Source of the DNA: Halisarca cf. caerulea
Taxonomy: Eukaryota; Porifera; Demospongiae; Chondrillida; Halisarcidae
Length of the DNA stretch: 22,500 nt
Assembly (NCBI GenBank): GCA_963170055.1
Contig: CAUJGJ010000179.1
Span: forward strand, 665,001 to 687,500
Direction of reading: 5' to 3'
A model generated the notes under the pieces. The model saw only the letters and a program-made list of their open reading frames with translations, was not told the DNA's origin and did no database searches. Position numbers and translations under genes: made by a program. Below, in pieces: positions 8,369 to 17,852 of the stretch (position 1 is the stretch's first letter; every line of letters starts with the position of its first letter).

Positions 8369-10670
8369 TCATTCTGCAGCCGCCGCCTTCTCCCTTTCGA
8401 AGTCCTTCTTGAGTTTACCCTGTACAAAAAAAAGAATGGGCAATGCTGACAAACTATGGAAAACTTTCAATGGTATTGACAACACAGGAAAGAGTGCTAC
8501 AGCCACCACCTGCCTACCACTACCGGTATATCTCTAACAGACCAAGCGGTCATGAAAGTCTAGGACAACCTAACCTAGCCTAGTCTAGTTATAGGTAGGA
8601 AAGGTGGTTTTACATTCTTCGCAAAACAATGCTGATGAAATGCAACCATGACAGCAATGGGCACAAGCAGACGTACCATGAAGGCAAGTTTCTCCTGTGG
8701 TGTCTGGAATCGCCCATGACCAAACTTCGAGGAAGTGTCAATAAATTTGAGCTCAACTTCCTCCAAAGCCTTCCTCTTAGTGTGAACAAGAAGAGACTAC
8801 AAAAGAAGGATACAACAAAATGACCTTATACTGTTGAAAAATGGATGGATATTCATTTGTTCTTACCTTTCTCAATGTTATGACCCTCTTCTTTGGTCCC
8901 ATAACACAGCCCTTCAGCATAATGAAGTCTTGCTTCACAACACCATAATGAGGGAATCCACCCTAGTTTAGCACACAATAAACAACAGAGTAAATGCCTG
9001 GAGACACCAGCAAGCACATGCTAATTCTTCCTTACCATTGGTGTAATCTGCTTCTCAGTTGGGTCAGCCTTTGTTGACGCACTGTTCTTGTCGGAGCCTT
9101 CTGCAATGCGGTAAATCTTCTTGTTGACCTCTGTCCTGTGGTGATAACCAAGCTGACCAGCACGGGGGATACTGTACTGGACTCTACTGGGATGCCATGC
9201 TCCGATACACGCAACCTTCCTCAGTCCCTTGTGAGTTTTACGTGGCAGCTTCTTAGTACGCCAACGGAAGGTGACACCTACAGGGAAAAGCCCACAGAGC
9301 AAGGATCAAAAACAGACTTACACAGAATGCTTACATACCCAAGGGTGGTCAACACATAGTTCACACATTAAATACAATCCTACATCACATAGAAAATGCT
9401 ATGTGAGGAGGAGGCTTGCGGGGTAGATAGGGTTCACAGCCACTCACCTTTGAAACCTTTTCCCTTTGTCACACCGATCACATCAATCATCTCATTTTGA
9501 TCAAACACATCCTTGACAGGGATGGGCTTCTCAAAGTTCTTCACGGCCCAATCCACCTGAAGCAAGAGGGGGAAATCTCGCATTACTCCCTGCTTTAAAT
9601 ATTGCATGGCAAAAGCATGCTAACCTTGTCTTCTACAGATCCACCATTGAGTTGGATCTCCATGATGTGAGCTTTCTTCTGGCGAAGACCAATGAGGTTG
9701 GTTTGCGTGTGGCAGAGAACACGAATAACCTTGCAGTACTTCTTCATTTTCTTCAAGTTCTCTTCAATGACAGCCTTGCCTTCTGGCTTTCCCCATTTCT
9801 CAGCGTATCTCGTGAATGCCTTCTTCTTGGAGCGAGCCCTTCAGATAAAGAAGTAAGAATGGCACATGCGCGACTGAAACTCATCAGCAATTGTGAGAGG
9901 AGTTTCAATCCTTTACAGCACAGGGGTGGTAAACCAGTGCTCAATGCAACAAAATTTAAGAATTCTACTCACCAGTTCTTGTAGAAGCGCCTCTTGCATT
10001 CGTCACTCATATGCTGGGCAAACACAGTTGATAGAGGTCGTAATCCACGCGGTGTCTCTGTATAGCCAACCACTCCTACCACTACCACTGGCGGTGTCTC
10101 AATGATGGTCACTGGCTCCACTACTTCCAGTGTCGTCACCTCTGCAGCCAGACCACCACACAACAGTAAGACAACAATCACCAGTGACACTTATGTAACT
10201 GACACACATGTTGAGGAAACCTCTTAAACAGGCTAAACAAAGACACTAAAGCTGGAAAGCTAAGTTTGGTGGGCATATACTTCACGAAACATAAGAGCTA
10301 TGAGCCTCCTAGAGTTGTTTGTGCAATGCGTATGTAAGTACCTATTGAGAAATCAGCATACTGTGCAGAAACTCACTCGTTCCAATTCTTTTCATATCCC
10401 TTAAAATATGCGTCATACCAGCCTTGTACCCCATGAAGGCAGTAAGGTGAACAGGTTTCGAGGGGTCATCTTTGGGGAAAGACTTTACTTTACCACGATG
10501 TTTCTTGCTTCTCTTCCTTGGCAGAAAACCAAGTGACCCATGGCGCGGAGCTTCAAATTTTCGATGACTCTAAAAAAATGTAATAGCAAAGCAGTTTAGT
10601 TACTTACAGATTAGTAGCACGTACTACTTTAGCAGATTCACTCGATGGACATGTCCGAACAACTCACCAT
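8369..10670 (-). CDS. RPL3: 60S ribosomal protein L3 (uL3)
   Basis: uL3 is a core protein of the large ribosomal subunit that reaches the peptidyl-transferase centre. Exons (minus): 10670-10668, 10569-10377, 10141-9973, 9838-9625, 9556-9448, 9277-9036, 8962-8867, 8796-8677, 8419-8369; 1197 nt, 398 aa (human 403). Exon 1 encodes only the initiator ATG, followed by GTGAGT. Signature blocks in order: [118 protein letters not shown] (with the conserved His pair), [16 protein letters not shown] and [16 protein letters not shown]. All splice sites are GT-AG. It is divergent with NDUFB10 and tandem with EME1. The carboxy end is REKAAAAE. Confidence 0.97.
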
Positions 10671-10768
10671 TTTCTACTTAGTACAGGTCGTATACCACGT
10701 GTCAATGCTGTACTGAGCGTGCGCAATGGCGGAAGAGGAAAATCCTGTAATCTTGAGATCTAGTAAAA
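10671..10768. promoter_or_regulatory. 98-bp bidirectional promoter, RPL3 (-) / NDUFB10 (+)
   Basis: Only 98 bp separate the two ATGs. The interval holds an E-box CACGTG (10696-10701), an NRF-1-like half-site TGCGCA (10720-10725), a YY1-like ATGGCGG (10726-10732) and an overlapping ETS-like CGGAAG. The same purine run, read on the minus strand, is TTTTCCTCTTCC (10742-10731), which fits a TCT/5'-TOP pyrimidine initiator for RPL3. There is no TATA box. Transcription start positions are inferred, not seen. Confidence 0.65.
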
Positions 10769-11044
10769 ATGTCTGCCGGACCTAAGTTATTTCATGAATA
10801 TCCGAAAGAACCAAGTCTTGAAGAGGTAGATAAGAATGATTTCGTTGCACTGACAAGAGCTCGTCATCAGTGGGTTAGGGAAAGAGCTGTAGCTTTAGAG
10901 GAAATTAAGATTCTTAGAGATAAAGTGAGGGAGTGTGTCATACGAGAAGAAGTCAACCATCCTCAGAAGTGTAAAGAGTATGGTGAAGCGTATATGAAAG
11001 CTTTTAAGAAATACAAATCCCAAGGATGGTATAAGTATCACTAG
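10769..11044 (+). CDS. NDUFB10: NDUFB10/PDSW-type subunit of mitochondrial complex I
   Basis: This is an accessory subunit of respiratory complex I, exposed to the intermembrane space. It is a single exon of 91 aa starting MSAGPKLFHEY. The diagnostic segment is REKV/RDKV-type helix then C-X11-C (C53 to C65, ECVIREEVNHPQKC), the same spacing as the human C-X11-C (QQREGQNYQQN between the cysteines), followed by KAFKKYKSQGW. There is no targeting peptide or membrane span, as expected for a CHCH-like twin-cysteine protein imported by the MIA40 route. Human NDUFB10 is about 172 aa; this one lacks the long N- and C-terminal extensions and resembles the short plant form, which I recall as having VNHYQKC at the same place. 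An overlapping upstream ORF (10726-10785) is in another frame. Confidence 0.85.
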   Translation: MSAGPKLFHEYPKEPSLEEVDKNDFVALTRARHQWVRERAVALEEIKILRDKVRECVIREEVNHPQKCKEYGEAYMKAFKKYKSQGWYKYH

Positions 11045-11228
11045 CGTAGGCGTTGTGTTCGTTCACTTAGCTGTATGTTAGTGCAATTCAACAAACATGA
11101 TGTATGGCTTTGTATTGCTGTAGATGTATGTGTTATTGTATTCTGTCGTTGTGTTTTGTTTATATGAATCAGAAGTTTATGTTCTAATATTCTTTAAGTG
11201 TCTGCCAACTTTCTTTCGGTGCACATGT

Positions 11229-11234
11229 AATAAA
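11229..11234 (+). promoter_or_regulatory. NDUFB10 poly(A) signal AATAAA
   Basis: AATAAA lies about 185 nt after the NDUFB10 stop. Further plus-strand AATAAA motifs occur near 11398-11420. The 411-bp interval 11045-11452 is the convergent 3' space of NDUFB10 and the CDR2-like gene and holds no other gene. Confidence 0.55.
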
Positions 11235-11452
11235 ATTTGCAAAATATTCTCTTCATAGTGTAAATCAATTGCTATTGAAGAAGCTTATACCATAGACTCT
11301 CTATACTACGTAGTTTTTAGAGTGGCTATCCTTATAACCAACATGCATAATTTCTGTAATTAATTTTATAATCCCTGTGTGCAAAAATCACATAAAAAAT
11401 AAATGCAAGCTAAACAATAAATATAAAAAATTGCTGCAGTTATTGTCTGTGT

Positions 11453-12554
11453 TTAGTTGGATGGTTCTTCATTACATCTTCCATCAACTCCTAATAACTT
11501 GTTAGCTACAGCTGTTGTTTCTCTCAAGGAGGCAAACAACTCATCAAACATTTCCTTGAAGGCTTGTCCTGCGGGCGTCTGTGGGCGACTTGGTTTAGTC
11601 TCTGTTGCATTCTTAGTTGAAGAGAGTTTCACAAACTGTCTGTACTCCAGACTAGCAGAGCAGTTACACCGGTTGACCCATTGGTCAAACTGCTCTTGAA
11701 TGTGGGTACATTGTGTGTCCAGCTCATTCCACAGTGACACTGATGCCACCATATTTGTGGGGGATGTTGTACTGCTGGATCGTGAACTAAGTGGTGACCT
11801 GCGTGCGACGCATTCCGAGGGTATTGGTTTGAGAGGACTTCTAAGCTGCCTGGAGTATGAGCTAGTGTGACGCATGCTTCTACTCCTTCGCAATGCACTT
11901 CCTTGTAAACTCTTTGACGGTCCGTCAGTCTCTTCTAAAGATGCAAGTTTGTACCTAAGCTCTTCAGCATGTGCCTCTGCCTGTAGTAACTTGTGTTCTA
12001 GTAGCTCATTCTCATGCAAAGTAACTGAGAGTTGTTCTGCCATATTGTCCCTTTGTAGATTGCATTCACTGAGCTTGAGTACTAGTTTGGAGACTTCCCC
12101 ATTCAATTGTACTACTAGTTCATCTTTTTCTCCCAATAGAGGTGACAATGGAGTTTCATTCTTTTGTCTTTCTTCTAACAGTTCCTTTTCCAAAGCTTTC
12201 TTCTCTGTGGTAACCTCCCTGTATTCCATTTTCAGTTCTAAAAGTCTGACTTCCTGCTCTTCCAACTTTCCTTGGAGTTTCTGAATCTTCCTTTCGCGTT
12301 TCTCCAGTTCTCCCTGACATTGAGTTAGTCTGGTAGAAAGGTCTTCATTGTCATCTTCAAGTTCCTCCATCTTCTCTTCCAACTGTTCTGAAAGTTGACC
12401 TGCAGCCATCAAAGACTCCCTCAGAACTGAAACTTGACGTGTTAGGTCCTGTGAGTTAGCAAAGACAACTTCAACCCATGTGCCAATAGCTACATCAGTA
12501 TCATACATATGTGTAGATATACACATGAGCCACAAAGATGTGCTTGTGTATGGG

Positions 12555-12621
<67 letters not shown>

Positions 12622-13298
12622 GGTCATCTGTGTGTGTGTGTGCTTCTATATCTGTGTGGCTGCTGAACTTCCTTTCATAGAGTGTAAATTTGCCTACACA
12701 CACCCCTGAAGTGAGTATACATCAGTTTGTAATCACCTCCAGAGAGGAATACCATAGGAATTTCCATTGGCATTCCAAGTTTAGTATGTTGTATCTTTCA
12801 AGGTTCACCATAAGAGACTTGATGATAAACTAGTTGTAGTACTGCCAGGCGACCATTTTACACACAACACAACATTGTAAATGCATAACACAACACACAC
12901 ACTTACATCATTCTCTATTTTGGTTTGTTCTACTATTGATTGAAGCTTTAGTAACTTTTCCTCCAATATGCTGTTCTTCTCCAGCAGCATTTTCCCAACT
13001 GTAGCAGCCAGTTCTAAATCTGTTACATAATATTATTGTAAGCACACGTACATATGGAAAAACAGGTAAAAGCCTTCCACACGCATGTTCATATAGCCTA
13101 TTTACTCACTGTAAATTACACTACAAAGGAAGATGTAGGTATGCATAACTGTATAATATTTTAGTGAACTTCTAAAAGCTGTACAATAGATTCACTACTT
13201 TCAATGTTACTGGTTATGGATGTGGTTCATGACTGACCAGTGCACTGTAGGGTTTCTGTGCATATACAGGTGTGCATATGAAAAATGTAATATTATGT

Positions 13299-13337
<39 letters not shown>

Positions 13338-14273
13338 TCATGGGTGTGGGTGGGTGGGTGTATGTTGTAAGTATATTATTCACATGAACCAGCATGTACA
13401 AGTACATTCACATGTAAGCACATTGTAAATGCATTCGTGATAATAAGACAGTATGTAGAATATCAACACGGGGCGGAGCTATTAATAGACACAGAGACCT
13501 TACATACACACAACCCACAACTAACAGAAACCACCCAGAAATGCATGGGCTCTATCGACTTTGATTTACACAATTATTAACAATAGATGTGTGTGCAGAC
13601 AGATTCACAAGACAGCTGGGTACAATGCACTTCTACATGACCTACTTTGCTGGGTACCATATTGTTTTGGATTCATATAATATATACATGGAATTTTACA
13701 CTGTATGCGTGAAACTAGCTACACAGTTACTGAGTATACACATATATACACACAGGCTGCGCTAAGTGTACATACCGTGTGTTAAGATATGTAGTTGGAA
13801 AGACCGGCACCGGCCACCACTTTCATTTTTAAATTAAATTTCAACTGCATAGCTGGGTTATAACTTGCACATGATTTCGATATACAAATATGCAGTGTGT
13901 AACTATCATGTATACTATAGCCTGGAGTCGGCTCAATCACAGGAGATTGGAGTGTCTATACTCTATGGCTCCATGTGCGTTCTAGCCACATCCTGTACTT
14001 TGCCAGAGAACCAAATGCAGGTGTATCATTGAAAAGGGTGAGCAAATTCGATTGGAATGGTAAAGTCAAAAGCTGCGTCAGCCACAAGCCACACACATCC
14101 ATTCTCGTCAGTGTTGTCTACATGAATTGGGAGTTTAACAGTGCAAGTACAGCTAGACATCTTAACCACAGCAAAGTTGAAGTTAGAAATGTTCATTCCA
14201 TGTAAATTACCCCGCTTTGTTTAGTGTACGTACCTTCCTCATTGGTCGTTGTGGAGCTAGAAAGAATGCTCAT
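11453..14273 (-). CDS. CC1-box coiled-coil protein, CDR2/BICDR-like dynein adaptor
   Basis: Exons (minus): 14273-14234, 13019-12907, 12448-11453; 1149 nt, 382 aa, phases 1 and 0 consistent. After a 13-residue leader (MSILSSSTTTNEE) comes DLELAATVGKMLLEKN, a CC1 box (AAxxGK-LLxxN), the segment that binds dynein light intermediate chain in BICD, BICDR, HAP1/TRAK, Spindly and CDR2 proteins. Residues about 29-215 are nearly continuous heptad coiled coil (QLSEQLEEKMEELEDDNEDL). A Ser/Arg-rich linker follows (RRSRSMRHTSSYSRQ; SPLSSRSSSTTSP), then a C-terminal helix pair ending AFKEMFDELFASLRETT, which resembles the CDR2L C-terminus. The likely role is cytoplasmic cargo-motor linkage; CDR2-like is the best guess and BICDR-like the alternative. 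Introns carry GT repeats. Confidence 0.78.
12557..12618. repeat. (GT)n microsatellite in CDR2-like intron 2
   Basis: The (GT)31 tract is nearly pure, followed after GGGTCATC by a shorter GT run (12629-12641). In the minus-strand transcript this is a CA repeat. The rest of intron 2 (12449-12906) shows nothing recognisable. Confidence 0.97.
13020..14233 (-). other. CDR2-like intron 1
   Basis: The donor is GTACGT after 14234 and the acceptor is ACAG before 13019. The intron contains a GT microsatellite (13300-13332) and a small minus-strand ORF (14026-14160) of unknown meaning. The remainder is unremarkable AT-rich sequence. Confidence 0.7.
13300..13332. repeat. (GT)n microsatellite
   Basis: A run of about 16 GT units, followed by GCGCGC and a GGGTGGGTGGGTG stretch. 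Confidence 0.95.
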
Positions 14274-14319
14274 GGCGAACTATATGCTAGAAATATATTT
14301 CCCAATAAAACAAGTACGG

Positions 14320-14410
14320 TAATACCTGTTCATAACGACCACTCAAGGGACAAAGTAATGGTGGTCTTTGTAGACAGATGGTCCTCGTACAGAGGAGCGT
14401 TTCGTAGTAG
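14320..14410 (-). mobile_element. Fragment of dispersed repeat family D
   Basis: The reverse complement contains CTGTCTACAAAGACCA and GGTCGTTATGAACAGGTATT. The first string recurs at about 15880-15897 (plus), and the second resembles GGTCTCTAAAAACAGGTATA near 21310-21332. Boundaries are uncertain. Confidence 0.4.
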
Positions 14411-14599
14411 TGTCTGTGGTAGTATATATCACCATAGACACACCCCTGGAACCATTGAGAATCTATGCTGGAACAGGCTACCGTACAGGGGTCACTGTAC
14501 AGGTGATCTTTCTAAACAAGAGGTCGCCCATGCACAGATATGCTATATAGGAGGCCGGGCACACTGCATCTAAAACTACGTAGATCTATAGCTATATAT

Positions 14600-15014
14600 G
14601 TAGGTCGCCAAATGGCGACGACACATAGAGAGCGCGCTTGGGTATGGAGCCTCACCATGGCCGTCTCCTTCACCGGTGTTGAATTCTCCTCTTTGGAAAA
14701 TCTTTTCCGCTATAAGACTGTATTCCAAGTCCATTTCTTTTCGCCAAAACCTTTGGCACGCAATGTGATAGTTCGTTCGCTCCGCTAAGACCGAGACAAT
14801 GGTGCGTGTCTTCGAGCGCTATGCGGACGACAAAGAACGGAAATTCAACTTCCGGCCAGCTGATTTGCGGTTGGCAATTACAGTGAAACAACCCTCGACG
14901 ATTGAAACACTTCCGGTAAGTGCGCTTGAAACTAGTACAAACTACCACATTAGCCGGAACTACATAATATTATACGGACACATCATAATAATAAAGACTC
15001 AACAATTGCAATAA
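14600..15014 (+). other. Promoter-like, unassigned region with possible small plus-strand transcript
   Basis: This CpG-richer stretch lies between the CDR2-like start and the CLC stop. It contains ATGGCGACG (YY1-like, 14612 region) and two ETS-like cores, ACTTCCGG (near 14846) and ACTTCCGG (near 14908). Plus-strand ATGs at about 14609-14614 and at 14799 open short frames. The frame from 14799 reads MVRVFERYADDKERKFNFRP and either runs to TAA at 15012 (71 aa) or meets a good donor (GTAAGTGC) after ...IETLP; plus-strand AATAAA motifs follow. I recognise no family. It could be the upstream promoter of the CDR2-like gene, a small gene or a first exon. Confidence 0.3.
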
Positions 15015-15076
15015 ATACAAGCAATACAGGGAAAGGTTTTGGGCATGAAAGATGTCATGTGAATGCTCTTTTTTAA

Positions 15077-16581
15077 CTAGTCACCAACAAAATCGAGTTC
15101 CACCATGTCAGATCTTCCACAGGTACCGTGGACTTTGTACCTGGCAAGATCTTTTCTAGTGATGATCCCAATGACCTGAAGGAGTGAACAAGTAGATATA
15201 TTATGTTTTCTTGGAATTCACCAGTCACATTAAGTTTTACCACACCAATTTAAATACTTTAGCAACCTACTATGCTGCATACAACCTCAGAAGGTAGCTC
15301 TTGACTGCCAAAACGTTTGCACAATAAAACTTAAACTGAATTCCCAAGAAAATTCGTTCAAGTTGACACACAGCAGCTTATGTAGCAAGGACAAAGAATC
15401 AAGCACATTAACTTGACCTTTCACTGAAAATGCAAACATTAGTACTAGCTACATCACATACAGTTGTGTCTAGGTAGGTTGAATCTTTGGAGGCAGATCT
15501 TAACAAGTAAATCTGACCCATCAGAACTTCTACTCAACAAAGTTTGTTCGTCTTAGATGATGACAGAAACAAACAAACTCATTCAAATTGTCCTGAAGGT
15601 AAGTTCAAGTCAAGAGGACTCCACTGTAGCATAGATAGCAAAACTGAAGTAGTGCTGATCACATGAAATTCTCTCTACCTTATTCTGTCTGTCCACAATG
15701 ACCAAGTGCCGCAGACCAACATAGCGAAACTGATTGAACAACCTTGAAAAACGAAAGTCCTAGAAAGACACCAATGAAACACTATCTTAGCTCCTGCTCA
15801 GGTAACAGACAGCTATACAAATGAACACAGAAGCAAAAGCTGCAGAGCATCACAATACATCAAGCACATGTACACTGAAACCTGTCTACAAAGACCAGCC
15901 AGGGCCACAAATTTCCTGGATTCGATGGAGTTGTGGTAAATGCGGAAACTGTAAATTAGGAATTTCCGTAAAATTATCCAATTAAACCCATCACTGTTTC
16001 CCACTACACTGGTATGTATGAATATAGATTATTCTGATACAGAGGGAGGAGAAGTAGAAGGAAAGTCAGACCTTATCCCTCTAAAGACATTGTCATCACA
16101 GTAGGTCTCAAATCACATTCAAACACATGTAACTCACATCATAAGCACAGTATGTTGAGTGGTTCATGTATGGCTGAAAGTCAATGTACATTTCTCGCTC
16201 ATCTGTACCAAATTCAAATGTCTAAAGAACAGAATAATATGTGCTGTAGATGGGTAAAGACACACACAACAAACTGCTGATGGAGAGCTTACATTTATGT
16301 CTGGAAATCGTGGATAAGCTTCAGAAAACTCTTTTGTTCCTATGGTCTTCATGGCGGATGCTAGTTGTCGGGTTTTGCCAAACATCTATGTACAGAAAGG
16401 ATCCCACAGCAATCACACATAATGCATACATGTATGCACGCACACAATATAAAGAACATAATGTACCTGATATTTGAGTAGAATTACAATTTGCGAACGA
16501 AGAATTAATCCTCGAAAGTTTCCATAGGTTCTGATTTCATTATGCTGTCCAGCACATGGAGGGAATGGAAATAGCGGAATG

Positions 16582-16612
<31 letters not shown>

Positions 16613-17634
16613 GCGTTGGCCGGGAATTGAACCCGGATCTATTGCTTGGAAGGCAACAATGCTAACCTTTACACCACCAACGCCAACTACTTTTAAGTGA
16701 GCTAAATGATTTATATAAACAAATACACACTCACCAATCCAGGGTCGCCTTCCACAACCGGGAAACCGTTGTGTTTCGTTGTCTTCAAGACGTTTATGAC
16801 CGTCTTTACCTAAAGGTACGGCAACAAAATTGAGCAAAGAAGAAAATTGCTTTTAGTATCTGCTACCTTTTCTGTTGTCTTGAAGGTGACAACAGGTGTG
16901 CTCATTACATCACTGCAGTAGGAAAGAGGAAGCAATGAACAAGTGAAGCAACTCACTTCCACAGCAGCTCAGTAAGCTACCTGACAACACACATCAGTAC
17001 ATGATGCAAAACAAGGCAGAAAGACCTTTCTGTGATTCACATGTACAGTAGATTGTCATTACAAACTAAAACATCAACTCACGTAGCCAAAATACCCTCT
17101 GAATGGGGTGATGGTTCCCAAGGAAGAAGAGGAATGCTGTTCAACTCAATGTGGATGTCGTAAAGACCCTAAACGGATCAAAGCAAAGCAGAGCAAGATG
17201 ACGACACACTCAGTTTTCTCTACCATTGGGAGAGGGACTCACTTCAGTGAAAAGGTCTCCAACCCATTTTGACACCATGATAGAAAGCATAATAGGGAGA
17301 CCGTATGTTAGGTCTTGTGTAGCCTCCATTATTATGACAGTAAGACTAATAGTCATTCGGACAACACCACCTAGTAGGTGAGGGGGAGGGGGAGGGAAGT
17401 GTGTGCGTGCAGAGAAGATAATGCCATGTGGAGTTTCCAGAATGAGAGCATGTATTGTATTGTATTTATGCTGGCTCACACCCACACTCACACCCACACC
17501 CACACCCACACCCACACATGCACAAACATAATATTATGTATTTACGTATGCATGCATATAAACACACATGCACATACTGTGAACATTGTCAAGGAAAACA
17601 TGATATAGACATCAATGTATGCATACATAATAAC

Positions 17635-17687
<53 letters not shown>

Positions 17688-17690
17688 CTT

Positions 17691-17768
<78 letters not shown>

Positions 17769-17774
17769 TTGCAC

Positions 17775-17852
<78 letters not shown>

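Noticed and set aside
9839..9972. Possible C/D-box snoRNA in an RPL3 intron (CTGATGA and CTGA motifs on the host strand, with a TGAAACTC/GAGTTTCA stem)
   Set aside because: RPL3 introns host snoRNAs in vertebrates, but here the D-like CTGA coincides with the splice acceptor, box C is imperfect and there is no terminal stem.
11874..12284. 136-codon plus-strand Ser/Cys-rich frame
   Set aside because: It is the antisense of the coiled-coil exon of the CDR2-like gene.
14540..14788. 82-codon plus-strand frame ending ...ARNVIVRSLR
   Set aside because: No recognisable family, and its first half lies in nondescript sequence. I treated it as part of the unassigned promoter-like interval.
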